Shown one piece after another: positions 26,156-35,520 of a stretch of 64,000 nt of DNA; positions within the stretch are counted from its first letter, which is position 1; each line of letters begins with the position of its first letter. Location of the stretch: the NCBI RefSeq assembly GCF_900176595.1, contig NZ_LT838813.1, positions 1,736,001 through 1,800,000 on the forward strand, written 5' to 3'. This DNA is from Aquiflexum balticum DSM 16537. GTDB lineage: Bacteria; Bacteroidota; Bacteroidia; Cytophagales; Cyclobacteriaceae. Under the pieces are notes generated by a model. That model saw nothing but the letters and a program-made list of their open reading frames with translations, had not been told where the DNA came from and did not search any database. A program made the position numbers and the translations under genes.

Positions 26156-27310
26156 ATGCTTCATACCTCTTACATCGAAATCAGTAAATCCGCTTACTCC
26201 AAAAACATTGAATTTTTAAAGTCTGATATAGGTCCAAACACTGAAATATCCGTCGTCGTCAAGGGCAATGCCTATGGGCATGGGATTGAAAACATTGTTC
26301 CGATAGCTGAAGAAAACGGTATCCGACATTTCAGCACATTCAGTGCTGATGAAGCACTTCGGGTTCATCAAGCCAGCAAGGAAGAAAGTCAGGTAATGAT
26401 CATGGGGATGTTGGACAACAATGATCTGGAAGAAATCATTAGAAAAGGGATCAGTTTCTATGTTTTTGAGTTTGACAGGCTTGAAGCTGCTTTGGCAATA
26501 GCCAAAAAGACAGGCATCAAAGCCAAAATCCATGTAGAAGTGGAAACAGGATTTCACAGGACCGGTTTTGATTGGGATGAATTGGAATGGCTGGTAAAGG
26601 TATTGAAGGAAAATGCTGAGCATCTTGAACTTCAAGGACTTTGCACCCATTATGCCGGAGCTGAAAGCATCAGTAATTATGTACGGGTAAGAAAACAAAT
26701 CAAACTGTACAAAAAAATCAAATCCTGGTTTGAAAAGAAAGGCCTGGAGTTTGAAAAGTACCACACTGCCTGCTCGGCTGCCACTCTGCTATATCCTGAG
26801 ACCAAAATGGACTTGGTCAGGTTAGGAATCGCTTCTTATGGATTTTGGCCCACGCAGGAGACTTATATGTACCGATTCCAGTCCCTCCCTGCTGACAACA
26901 AAAATCCTTTGAAGAGACTGATCAGTTGGAAAAGCAGCATCATGAATACCAAAAAGGTGAAAATGGGCGAGTTTATCGGGTATGGTTCCAGTTATATGGC
27001 GCCACGGGACATGACCGTTGCCTTGGTGCCGATTGGCTATGGTCATGGGTACAGCAGGATGTTGAGCAATCAGGGGAAACTACTGATTGGAGGAAAAATT
27101 GTTTCTGTGGTAGGAACTGTTACTATGAACAGTATTGCAGCTGATATCACAGATCTCGAAGGTATTCAGAAAGGCGACGAAGTAGTCATTATCGGAAAGC
27201 AAGGGGAAAATGAAATCACCATAGCCTCTTTCGGAGAATCCACCCAACAGGTGAATTATGAACTCCTGACCCGTTTGCCACAGGATATACCTAGAAAAGT
27301 GGTGGAGTAG
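26156..27310 (+). CDS. alr: alanine racemase
   Basis: A 384-residue PLP-dependent alanine racemase making D-alanine for peptidoglycan. Lys36 in VVVKGNAYGHG is the Schiff-base lysine, and the opposing Tyr lies in PIGYGHGYSR. HVEVETGFHRTGF and the C-terminal beta domain (ADITDLEGIQKGDEVVIIG) are typical. In many Bacteroidota the racemase is fused to MurF, but here it is a stand-alone enzyme. ATG 26156 gives the usual short N-terminus. D-Ala-D-Ala ligase, the next step, is encoded 30 kb away. Confidence 0.96.
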   Translation: MLHTSYIEISKSAYSKNIEFLKSDIGPNTEISVVVKGNAYGHGIENIVPIAEENGIRHFSTFSADEALRVHQASKEESQVMIMGMLDNNDLEEIIRKGISFYVFEFDRLEAALAIAKKTGIKAKIHVEVETGFHRTGFDWDELEWLVKVLKENAEHLELQGLCTHYAGAESISNYVRVRKQIKLYKKIKSWFEKKGLEFEKYHTACSAATLLYPETKMDLVRLGIASYGFWPTQETYMYRFQSLPADNKNPLKRLISWKSSIMNTKKVKMGEFIGYGSSYMAPRDMTVALVPIGYGHGYSRMLSNQGKLLIGGKIVSVVGTVTMNSIAADITDLEGIQKGDEVVIIGKQGENEITIASFGESTQQVNYELLTRLPQDIPRKVVE

Positions 27311-27400
27311 ATTTTAGATTTAAGAGGGTAGATTTTAGATTGGGGACAAAGGATGAAGTAAAAAGGATGAAGGATGAAGGGGGGGAGGAAGTTTATAGTT
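27306..27400. repeat. low-complexity short direct repeats
   Basis: GTAGATTTTAGATT occurs twice (27307 and 27329), followed by GGGGACAAAGGATGAAG and further AGGATGAA copies. The same vocabulary in reverse complement lies at 52685-52790. It begins inside the alr stop region. The remaining 200 bp to the methyltransferase gene shows nothing recognisable. Confidence 0.55.
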
Positions 27401-27604
27401 ATAATGGGAGGATTTGAGAACAGTAATCCGACTTTAAATCAGGTCCAAGGATTTTAGGAATCAAAAAAACAAAAATTGATTTTGGATCAATTGATTTTCA
27501 TTTTAATACACCCGTTTTTTCAAATTTTTTTAATAATTCAATTAAACAGTTGATGAATAGGACGGGCAAGTAATCAATTTATCATCGACCTCCTGGCCAA
27601 GTAA

Positions 27605-28390
27605 TTAAGTTGGAATCCCCAATAAATAAACTTTGCTTCCTCCTTTACCCTTGATTTTTCCTTTTTCCCATTGATAATTTTCATCAGACAGACCCTGAAT
27701 CAATATCTCCATATCTTCCAAAGTATAGGTTCGGGCATTAGATACTGCACCGTCCCACGCGATAAACAATGGCAGTATGGGAATAAGATAAGTAAATACC
27801 ACTTGCTGCCAAGTCATTGGCCTGACCATGGGAGTGACAAAAAGACTAGTGACAAAAGCAAAAGGAATGGCAAGCCACCATAAAAAGATCGGAGGGGAAT
27901 TATCACTGATTTCGAAAATCAGGATGGGTTGATTTGATTCCTTTGCATTTTTTAAGATTTGTCTTGCCACATTCGGTTTCATATGGTGCATACTGCTGAC
28001 CATTGTCCGAAGGCCTTTAAGTTTCTTGTTCACATCAGAGGCATTCACAGGTGAGGTGATGTATTCAATGTACTGATTATTAACTTTATTGAATTGATCT
28101 GCAGCGGATTGATTTGGATACAGGTCGCTCAAGATGAGTTTCAGGTCGCTGGATTCAGAGGATTTTTTCAGTTTTTGAGCAACCTCGATCATCGGACCTC
28201 CACTTCCGGAACATAGATCCAAAATTACATTGGTGTCTGCATATTGGAGTCCTCTTTTTACCAATGGTAAAAGTAAGTCAGCCGTTCCCAACATTTTATG
28301 AAAAGTCATGATGTACCTTGTCATCAGTACCCTGATCCAATCCGGAAACCAAGCTTGGTCTTCAAATTCAAAGAGATGTATCCTTTTCAT
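27605..28390 (-). CDS. SAM-dependent methyltransferase with hydrophobic insertion
   Basis: A 261-residue class I methyltransferase. Motif I is ILDLCSGSGGP (Asp58, Gly62-x-Gly64), and the later LILSDLYPN acidic strand end binds the ribose. Two long hydrophobic stretches (about residues 168-190 and 195-215) interrupt the C-terminal half and suggest membrane association. The substrate may be lipid or quinone-like, but this is inference. The active-site SSMHHMKP block fits no family I can name. It is a single gene starting at ATG 28390, divergent from the PLP enzyme gene. Confidence 0.75.
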   Translation of the reverse strand: MKRIHLFEFEDQAWFPDWIRVLMTRYIMTFHKMLGTADLLLPLVKRGLQYADTNVILDLCSGSGGPMIEVAQKLKKSSESSDLKLILSDLYPNQSAADQFNKVNNQYIEYITSPVNASDVNKKLKGLRTMVSSMHHMKPNVARQILKNAKESNQPILIFEISDNSPPIFLWWLAIPFAFVTSLFVTPMVRPMTWQQVVFTYLIPILPLFIAWDGAVSNARTYTLEDMEILIQGLSDENYQWEKGKIKGKGGSKVYLLGIPT

Positions 28391-28556
28391 GTAGTACCTG
28401 TTTTAAATTGAATCAAAATTTAAAAACGTCATCTTTACCAAACAGGAAGGAATTTAAGGATTTTTTTCATAGGTTGAATTAGATTTGACAAATAGAACGA
28501 CTTAAAGGTTTATTGTCAAAAGTGCCCGAAGAAGATTTTAACCAGCAATCCCTACT

Positions 28557-29858
28557 ATGAATTCATTTGAAAACCGACGATCTTTTATCAAAAAAGCCGG
28601 AGCCTTGGCAGGGGCATTTTCCGTCAACAGTTTCTTCAACAGACTCCATGCTGCTGAATGGCAGGAATTGGAAAAAGCGCACCTCCATAAATCTCCCTTG
28701 GAAATGGCAACTGACGAAGATTATTGGACAGTGATTCAACAGGGATATTCTGCCAGTTCTTCACCCATCATTATCCTTAATAACGGGGGTGTATCTCCAA
28801 GTCCCTTAGCTGTACAACAGGCAGTGGAACGATTCAATCAAATGAGCAATCAGGGCCCCTCTTATTACATGTGGCGGATTCTGGATCAGGGTAGGGAAAA
28901 TCTGAGGGCAGGATTGGCAAAATTGGGAGGTTGTGACCCTGAAGAAGTGGCCATTAATAGGAATGCTACAGAGGCTTTGGTCACCATCATTTATGGATTG
29001 GATCTTCAAAAAGGGGATGAGGTGATTGGCAGTACACAGGATTATCCCAATATGATGCAGGCTTGGCAGCAAAGGGCTTTACGTGAAGGAATTGTTTACA
29101 AACAACTTACTTTTAACTTTCCGTCCGAAAATGATGAGGAAATAGTAGCAGCATACCGCAAGGCGATTACGTCCAAGACAAAGATCATCCACCTAACCCA
29201 TGTCATCAACTGGAACGGGCAGATTATGCCAATCCTAAAAATTGCCAGAATGGCCCATGAAAAAGGGCTTGAAGTGATCGTGGATGGCGCACATTCATAC
29301 GGTTTATTGGATTTTAAAATTCCCGATTTGGAGGCAGATTATTTTGGCACCAGTCTTCACAAATACCTCTCAGCTCCGATTGGAAGTGGGATGCTTTGGA
29401 TCAAAAAAGAGAAGATTACCAAAGTATGGCCATTAATCTGTGCCGGAGATCCAAAAAGTGACAATATCAGGAAATTTGAAAATTTGGGAACCAGAAGCTT
29501 CCCTATCGAACAGGGAATAGGGGAGGCCCTTAATTTTCACAACGCGATAGGCACCAAAAGAAAAGAGGAAAGAATAAGGTATCTCAAAGATTATTGGGCT
29601 ACCAAAGCTGAGAAAATTCCTGGTGTAAAAATCCATACTTCATTGAAAAGAGAATTCAGTTGTGCTTTGGCCGGGGTATCTGTGGATGGTCTTACTCCGG
29701 GTGAATTGGAATCGAGATTGATGCGGGATTTCAAAATCCATACAACGCCCATTTCCATAGCCAATATCAATTGTGTTAGGGTTTCACCCCATGTCTATAC
29801 CAAAATTTCGGATTTGGATAACCTGGTATTTGGATTGGAAAAAATATCCAAAGGATAG
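28557..29858 (+). CDS. class V aminotransferase-fold PLP enzyme with Tat signal
   Basis: A 433-residue fold-type I PLP enzyme related to isopenicillin-N epimerase and cysteine-desulfurase-like proteins. Lys269 in SLHKYLSAPIG is the PLP lysine, and the preceding VDGAHSYG gives the cofactor-binding Asp and His. NRNATEAL contacts the phosphate. The N-terminus MNSFENRRSFIKKAGALAG followed by a hydrophobic segment is a Tat signal, so the holoenzyme is predicted in the periplasm. There is no catalytic Cys of the desulfurase type in an obvious place. The reaction is unknown. Confidence 0.85.
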   Translation: MNSFENRRSFIKKAGALAGAFSVNSFFNRLHAAEWQELEKAHLHKSPLEMATDEDYWTVIQQGYSASSSPIIILNNGGVSPSPLAVQQAVERFNQMSNQGPSYYMWRILDQGRENLRAGLAKLGGCDPEEVAINRNATEALVTIIYGLDLQKGDEVIGSTQDYPNMMQAWQQRALREGIVYKQLTFNFPSENDEEIVAAYRKAITSKTKIIHLTHVINWNGQIMPILKIARMAHEKGLEVIVDGAHSYGLLDFKIPDLEADYFGTSLHKYLSAPIGSGMLWIKKEKITKVWPLICAGDPKSDNIRKFENLGTRSFPIEQGIGEALNFHNAIGTKRKEERIRYLKDYWATKAEKIPGVKIHTSLKREFSCALAGVSVDGLTPGELESRLMRDFKIHTTPISIANINCVRVSPHVYTKISDLDNLVFGLEKISKG

Positions 29859-29882
29859 AAAAAAAACTCTCTATATCCAGAG

Positions 29883-30878
29883 TCAGTTTTTTCTGATCTC
29901 ATCAAACTTTCTGGTTTGCAAAATTTCCAATTCCCTGGAAAGGGTTTTCAAATCCTGCATCATAAGATTGATCTGGGAACCTATTTGGTCATACATACTG
30001 GCCCTTTCACCAAGTTCATCACTAAGGTAAACTCCCCCATCTCCAAAAAACTTGCCTATAAGTTCTTCTTTGTCTTTTGGCTTGACATTCTCAAATACGC
30101 CCAATCCCATCCATTTTTCAATAATTTCCTCTCTTTTGGAGAGCGGTTTCTCCTTTTCAGGATAGACATAATTGAGATAATACCAGACAGAGGCTGGAAA
30201 ATATCTTGATGTAGCCGGGCCATCCCAGATTTCTTGCAGATGATTCCTTTCATGTTGATAAGAGACTTTCTTTTTATTTACCAATATCATCACACCCAAA
30301 GTTGCTCCTAAAATACCGGTAGTTAAAGCTATATATTCCGGTGTTTTGCCGTTGTCAAAAAACACTGTGGTCCCAATTGCCCCTAAAGCACCAATGACAA
30401 TTGAGGCTACCGTCAACTTGGTATCTGTGTCACCTTCTTTGGCTTTGAGGTATTTGGCGATCTGATCAGCCCGGTCTTCTTCGCATTCCAGCTCAGCTGA
30501 CTCAGAAGAAATCTCAAGCTCAGCAAAACCAATACGCTGAAAAAGTTTTTGGTACAGTTCCAAATGTCGGAGCCTGTTTTCGATAGTGGGATTGTCATAG
30601 AAATCCTCCAGACTTAAAAGATACCTTTCCAACAAATCCAAAATTCCCATGGCATTGGCAATGTTGATGCTTTTCCTGGAAAAATTATCTTGGAGGTTTG
30701 CGGGAATGGCAATAGTATGAAGAGGTAGAGGAATTTGGTCTTCGGCATAATCGTAATAGTATTCCTGAAAACAATTGCTTTTATCCAGCCTGAGGTTGAT
30801 GTTGGAATCCTGAAAACTTGCACATGAAAAAAATAAAATGCAGGAAAAAAGCATTATAAAAAATCTACCAAAGCTCAT
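29883..30878 (-). CDS. orphan lipoprotein with two hydrophobic helices
   Basis: A 331-residue protein with a lipobox-like end FFSC (Cys19). A helical N-terminal half (LRHLELYQKLFQRIG) leads to two adjacent Gly-rich hydrophobic helices (about 155-175 and 185-203, IVIGALGAIGTTVFF and ILGATLGVMILV). A helical C-terminus includes a terminal coiled coil (LKTLSRELEILQTRK). I do not recognise a family. ATG 30878 lies 1 bp after the stop of the DUF4349 gene, so the two are co-translated or tightly coupled, and a joint envelope role is likely (inference). Confidence 0.65.
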   Translation of the reverse strand: MSFGRFFIMLFSCILFFSCASFQDSNINLRLDKSNCFQEYYYDYAEDQIPLPLHTIAIPANLQDNFSRKSINIANAMGILDLLERYLLSLEDFYDNPTIENRLRHLELYQKLFQRIGFAELEISSESAELECEEDRADQIAKYLKAKEGDTDTKLTVASIVIGALGAIGTTVFFDNGKTPEYIALTTGILGATLGVMILVNKKKVSYQHERNHLQEIWDGPATSRYFPASVWYYLNYVYPEKEKPLSKREEIIEKWMGLGVFENVKPKDKEELIGKFFGDGGVYLSDELGERASMYDQIGSQINLMMQDLKTLSRELEILQTRKFDEIRKN

Positions 30879-30879
30879 G

Positions 30880-31716
30880 CTATCGTTTATTTTTTCTTTT
30901 GAGATACATCACCAGAACAAAAACCAATGCGCCTGCCAAGTAAAAGGGCCAAAGCGTGACCAGACCTACAAAAACTGACAAAAATATCTGCCAGCCATTG
31001 TCCAAAGCATTGAATATTCTTACCCAGAAACCTTTTTTCTTGGGTGTATTCAGTTCATAGGGCAATTCCTCGTAGAACTGTACCTGAAGTGAACTGAACT
31101 TTATCTCTTTACTCAGATAATTGAACTGTCCCTCCATCAACTCGATATCAGATCTCACTTCGTTGAGGTTACGCTCTATTTCAAGGATATCTTTGACTTG
31201 ATTGGCTTTGGATAAAATCTCTCTGTAGCGTATTTCGAGTTCTTTTTTATTCTGGATCCGACTCTGTAGATCGTAATATCTTTCGGTCACATCATCCACA
31301 TTGGAGTATTTGCTTTCGACCCTAAAAGCAATTTTGGAAATAGTATTGAACAGGCTGTCATATTTTTCCGAAGGCACTCGGATTCTCAGACTATAACTTT
31401 TTCGGTAATTATCATTGATTTGGTTTTCACTTTCCAGATAGGCACTAAAACCGCTTAGCATTCCTTTGATTTGTTCATAATCCTTTTCTAAACCTTCTGA
31501 TTGAAAATAAATACTCCCGGATCGGACCAGTTTTTGGCTTATATCCGGAGTGTATAATTCGGATTCGGAAGTGGTAGAAGATTGCTTGGCAAATGGAACT
31601 GATTCCATGTCCATGTTGACCATTATATCATCAGAATTTCCCCCACTGCTTATATCAACAGTTTCATTATTGGAACAGGCGGCAATGATGAAGGCTATTG
31701 CAAAAAGGATTTTCAT
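30880..31716 (-). CDS. DUF4349 lipoprotein
   Basis: A 278-residue protein with a lipoprotein signal (IIAAC, Cys14). A DUF4349 body (about 60-250) has the signature RSGSIYFQSEG, LRIRVPSEKYDSL and a long coiled coil (LQSRIQNKKELEIRYREIL). A C-terminal transmembrane helix (about 245-268) ends in a lysine/arginine-rich tail. Members are envelope proteins with a periplasmic coiled coil; their function is not settled. It is flanked upstream by a tiny membrane protein and followed directly by the orphan lipoprotein gene. Confidence 0.88.
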   Translation of the reverse strand: MKILFAIAFIIAACSNNETVDISSGGNSDDIMVNMDMESVPFAKQSSTTSESELYTPDISQKLVRSGSIYFQSEGLEKDYEQIKGMLSGFSAYLESENQINDNYRKSYSLRIRVPSEKYDSLFNTISKIAFRVESKYSNVDDVTERYYDLQSRIQNKKELEIRYREILSKANQVKDILEIERNLNEVRSDIELMEGQFNYLSKEIKFSSLQVQFYEELPYELNTPKKKGFWVRIFNALDNGWQIFLSVFVGLVTLWPFYLAGALVFVLVMYLKRKNKR

Positions 31717-31747
31717 AAAATTGTTTTAAATCATCCAAATACCAGTA

Positions 31748-31909
31748 TTAGCTTATTTTCATGGATAAAGTTTCAGATCCCTTTTCAATGGGATTTGCGG
31801 CGAAATAAATTTTTTTGATGGCAAATGCCAAAGTAAGAAGAATTACCAAACCAAGGAAGATTATGATTTTTTTCCTCTTTTTTGCTACTTCTTTCGTTTT
31901 TGAATTCAT
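31748..31909 (-). CDS. small single-span membrane protein (53 aa)
   Basis: A short frame from ATG 31909 to TAA 31748. Ten of the first fifteen residues are basic or polar (MNSKTKEVAKKRKK), then comes one hydrophobic helix (IIIFLGLVILLTLAFAI) and a short polar tail. The positive-inside N-terminus and clean helix look like a real small membrane protein rather than chance. It lies 31 bp upstream of the DUF4349 gene on the same strand. No homolog is recognised. Confidence 0.5.
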   Translation of the reverse strand: MNSKTKEVAKKRKKIIIFLGLVILLTLAFAIKKIYFAANPIEKGSETLSMKIS

Positions 31910-32017
31910 TGGATAATAGGGTTTTAGGGAATAAAATTCAATTGGTTATCAGGAAAATTACTGATTTAATTTTGAAATCCGCAATTTCTATTCTTAAATA
32001 AATCAGTAAAGATCCAT

Positions 32018-35000
32018 TTAATTGATTTTCAAGAATACCCTGATCTTGGAGATTTTTTGATCCCTTGAAAACAAGTGGGCTGATAGCTCTGGAGTTAATT
32101 TTAGGGCATCTATGAAAAATTTTTCTCCACCTGATTTTTCCAATTCGATCTGATTTTGATCACTCATTTTATAGATAACAGGCACCTGGCAATAGGTAAA
32201 TGCCAACTCTCCCGGTTTCAATTCAATTTTTTCCTTCTGACCGGAAATAGTAAAGTATTCAAAAAATTTAGCCTCATTTATAAATTCATGTGGGTGTAGA
32301 AACTCTGGTGCAAAAGAAATACAGCCATTGGAAACCTTAACCCCCAATTCGCCCCATCTATTCATGATATCTTCCTTCACCTGACCTGTCATCCCAGGTT
32401 GCTGCGCTCCTTTATGGCCCGGCGTATGCGAATAAGGGTCAGTGGGGAAAGCGCCATAAAGTTCCGGAGATTTGTTGATTCCGATTCCGGCACGGATTTC
32501 GTAATAATGCTGAACAAGTCCGGCTATCAGTTCTTTATCCTCGTTCTGATCGATTGCAAGCTGTAAGTTTTCCTGTACAGCCAACAATAATTTTGAAACC
32601 ATATGCCAGTAAATACTTCCAAGGCCTTCATAGCCATAGAAAGTACCTGATCTGCCTGTAAAACTTTTATGGTCAAATATTTCCTCAAATATTTCCAGAT
32701 AGTCCTCATATTCCTTTTCAACTAGATGCCCATATTGTTGCTTCAATTCATCAAGCTTTGCACGCAGATCATCACTGTTATGAAATTCCCCATTAAAGTG
32801 AAATTTACCCTTGACATCCTTGACAATCAATTCCTGATTGAAATCGGAAAGTAACTTATTGGCCAAGGCTGAGTTATCTATAAAAGAGTTTGGAATATTG
32901 TTTTTATCCAGAAATCCCGGTAATTCTCTGTTTGGATACAGCATGTAGCTATATTGATCCTCACGGTACATTTTGCTGGATTTAAGCGCATCCAATACCT
33001 GCAGGGATTCAGAAGCAGTCAAAATTCCCGAGGAAAGAATGGCCACTTGACCTTCGAGCATTTCATAGAGATGGCTGACCGAAAGCTGATTCTCTGAAAA
33101 ATTGATCAGGTTATAGGCATGGTATAAATCGTCGCTACGTTTGTTTGACTTAATACTTTGATCAATGTATTGAAGGGTGAGTTCCAGAAAGGAGGACAGT
33201 TCAGCAGTTTGTAAAGTTGTTTTTTCATTTGAAGGATTTTGGTAAACTACATTGCGGTATGCCTCGCCCAATTGTCCAAGTTGATCCACAAAACTGCGGC
33301 GTTGCTGATCTGTGAATTTCTTCCGCAAAAATACCTGATTGGTCTGCAATACTTGATAAATACCTTCCCAAAGCGAGAACAGCGCTTTGTTCAAAGGCAG
33401 TGATTTTGGGGATGAATCGATAAGGGCGTGCAAAAAAGCCACATACCTGCGCATATAGTACAGGGTTACCATGGAAACTCCATTTCCAACGAGGGCATTA
33501 TTGGCATCATTCCATTCAGGTCTTTGGGTGTTAAGCCAAATGCCCGCATCTGGCACAAAATTGGATAACTTGGTCAATAAGGTTACCAACAGCTTTTCGA
33601 CAAGTGTAGCCCTTATAGGTTCACCATTTTCTCCGAAAATAATTTTACCATCTGCCCCAATTTCCTTCACTCTTCCTGAAATAACTTCCTCCAATCCATT
33701 ATGGTATTCAATGGTATCCTTTGGATTGGCCACAATACTGTCGTAACTCTTGATGCGATAAGGCACATTGGCATAGACAAAAATAGCCTCTTCCATCAAG
33801 GAAGATAACTTGCCCGGAAAATGATTGTGGGAGATTTCAAGCAGTTTTTGAAGATAAATGATCTGATGATCCCCCCAATAGCCAATATAAGACCATGGGT
33901 CGTCGGGTTCCACTACTTCCCAATCAATCCCATCGGAAGTAATTCGGTAAGGGTTATAGCCGTCGATGGTAGAAGCATTGACAAACTTCACAATCATGGA
34001 ATGGATAAAGCCCGGAATGGAAAGGGCCAAGGCCTCCCAATTTTGGAAGATGTCCCGCCAGTTACCCTGATAATATTTTTTGGATGAGCCATCTTTATTT
34101 TTGAGGTCTATGGAAAACTTATTCCAAGGCCTACTTGGGTCACCATGTCGCCTGCTGAAGGAAAGTGGTAAATACTCGTAACTTAATCTGATAAGATCGG
34201 GATTACCTGTAGATTGGGCCAGATTCATCAGTTTCTCCTGACTGATTGAACTTGGTAAAGATTCCAAAAATCCTACCTGAACACCTGAAAGCGGCTGATT
34301 TGCTTTGATGATGTGTGCTATAAAATCAGAAGACTGTATGCTAAATTGATCCTCGAACAAACCGCCCCGCATGATATTGAATAAGACATTGGAAATATGT
34401 CTACCAGTCGCCAATTGATCCGCACTAAGCTGTAGACCATCTGCTTTAGCTACCTTATGGAGTAATTCCAGATTGCCGGCAGCGATATCATTTTCTACAA
34501 GTTTTTCCAAAGAATTGTCGGAAGTGGATAATTTTTCAACCAAACTATAGATATTGCTGTGGTCCTTATTCACATCAGCAATGATTTTCCAACTCGATGA
34601 TTCTCCCCCTTCAAGTTGTAAATGGTGATGAACAAAATAGGCACCCGGGAATCCTTTGATATCTTTTTCAGGAGTAATTTGTCCATTAAACTTGAATCGA
34701 TCAAGCTGAAGAGAGGACAAAAGGATATCTGTTGGCTTTAATCCAATAGTCCAACAAACAGAGGCTTTGAGTGCCTCGCTAGGTTCGGCCCGATCCACAA
34801 TCATAGCTGATAGCGCATAAATGCCTAAACCTGAAACATGCTCAAGTTCATTTCTCTTGTAAGCATCTACCAAATTGCTTCTTTCTTTTTGCATGGCACT
34901 GTCCACACCAAATGGCAGTAGATTCTGTAGTCCATCGAGTACTTGACAAGTCAATTGTTTTTCTCCCAGATTTACGATGTAGGAAGATTTGACAAAGCCA

Positions 35001-35467
35001 TATTTATCGGAAAAAGTCCAGGAATAATTGAAGCTCAGCGAAAGACTGTGATTGATCTCTTCAAAAATGAGCTTATTGCCGGTCCTATTCTTGTATAGGT
35101 TTCGCTCTAGCTGGTAGCTATCCCTATATTGATCAGAGAATGGAAGCCAAAGCAATTTTTTGTTTTCCCGGGAGACGAGTATCAGTGTTTTGCTTCCGGT
35201 AATATCACTGGAATCGGTAATCTTATCGTCGGTGTAATAAGGGAAAAGTGCATTGTTTTCGTTCATCCTTCCTGCAGAAAGACCTCCTTTACTCGATATA
35301 AACATCCAATGGTCCGCGTGACTGACCAAGCTCATAAAAAAGGGACGCATCCGGTCATAATGACTTATTTTGTAATAAGACTCCTCTCCGATGGTAACAT
35401 ATTCACCGGTGACAGATTCATTGGAAACAAAGAGCGGATTGTTTTCAACCCATATTTTTGCGCACAT
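32018..35467 (-). CDS. very large GH94-like glycoside phosphorylase, possibly GH161 type
   Basis: A 1149-residue protein without signal peptide, hence cytoplasmic. The N-terminal beta-sandwich has RMRPFFMSLVSHADHWMF and SKGGLSAGR; the central helical barrel carries YYQGNWRDIFQNWEAL, YWGDHQIIYLQKLLE and GTFYGYEGLGSIYWHM. This layout and length resemble the GH94/GH149/GH161 phosphorylase superfamily. GH161 members phosphorolyse beta-1,3-oligoglucosides to glucose-1-phosphate. The family call is from memory of pattern, not a search. Context supports it: a GH16 lipoprotein and a sugar porter lie just upstream in the same operon (53 bp and further). ATG 35467. Confidence 0.6.
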   Translation of the reverse strand: MCAKIWVENNPLFVSNESVTGEYVTIGEESYYKISHYDRMRPFFMSLVSHADHWMFISSKGGLSAGRMNENNALFPYYTDDKITDSSDITGSKTLILVSRENKKLLWLPFSDQYRDSYQLERNLYKNRTGNKLIFEEINHSLSLSFNYSWTFSDKYGFVKSSYIVNLGEKQLTCQVLDGLQNLLPFGVDSAMQKERSNLVDAYKRNELEHVSGLGIYALSAMIVDRAEPSEALKASVCWTIGLKPTDILLSSLQLDRFKFNGQITPEKDIKGFPGAYFVHHHLQLEGGESSSWKIIADVNKDHSNIYSLVEKLSTSDNSLEKLVENDIAAGNLELLHKVAKADGLQLSADQLATGRHISNVLFNIMRGGLFEDQFSIQSSDFIAHIIKANQPLSGVQVGFLESLPSSISQEKLMNLAQSTGNPDLIRLSYEYLPLSFSRRHGDPSRPWNKFSIDLKNKDGSSKKYYQGNWRDIFQNWEALALSIPGFIHSMIVKFVNASTIDGYNPYRITSDGIDWEVVEPDDPWSYIGYWGDHQIIYLQKLLEISHNHFPGKLSSLMEEAIFVYANVPYRIKSYDSIVANPKDTIEYHNGLEEVISGRVKEIGADGKIIFGENGEPIRATLVEKLLVTLLTKLSNFVPDAGIWLNTQRPEWNDANNALVGNGVSMVTLYYMRRYVAFLHALIDSSPKSLPLNKALFSLWEGIYQVLQTNQVFLRKKFTDQQRRSFVDQLGQLGEAYRNVVYQNPSNEKTTLQTAELSSFLELTLQYIDQSIKSNKRSDDLYHAYNLINFSENQLSVSHLYEMLEGQVAILSSGILTASESLQVLDALKSSKMYREDQYSYMLYPNRELPGFLDKNNIPNSFIDNSALANKLLSDFNQELIVKDVKGKFHFNGEFHNSDDLRAKLDELKQQYGHLVEKEYEDYLEIFEEIFDHKSFTGRSGTFYGYEGLGSIYWHMVSKLLLAVQENLQLAIDQNEDKELIAGLVQHYYEIRAGIGINKSPELYGAFPTDPYSHTPGHKGAQQPGMTGQVKEDIMNRWGELGVKVSNGCISFAPEFLHPHEFINEAKFFEYFTISGQKEKIELKPGELAFTYCQVPVIYKMSDQNQIELEKSGGEKFFIDALKLTPELSAHLFSRDQKISKIRVFLKIN

Positions 35468-35520
35468 TGATTTGGATATTTATATTTTACAATGTCTGTT
35501 GATCAGAAAATCTCCTGGAT

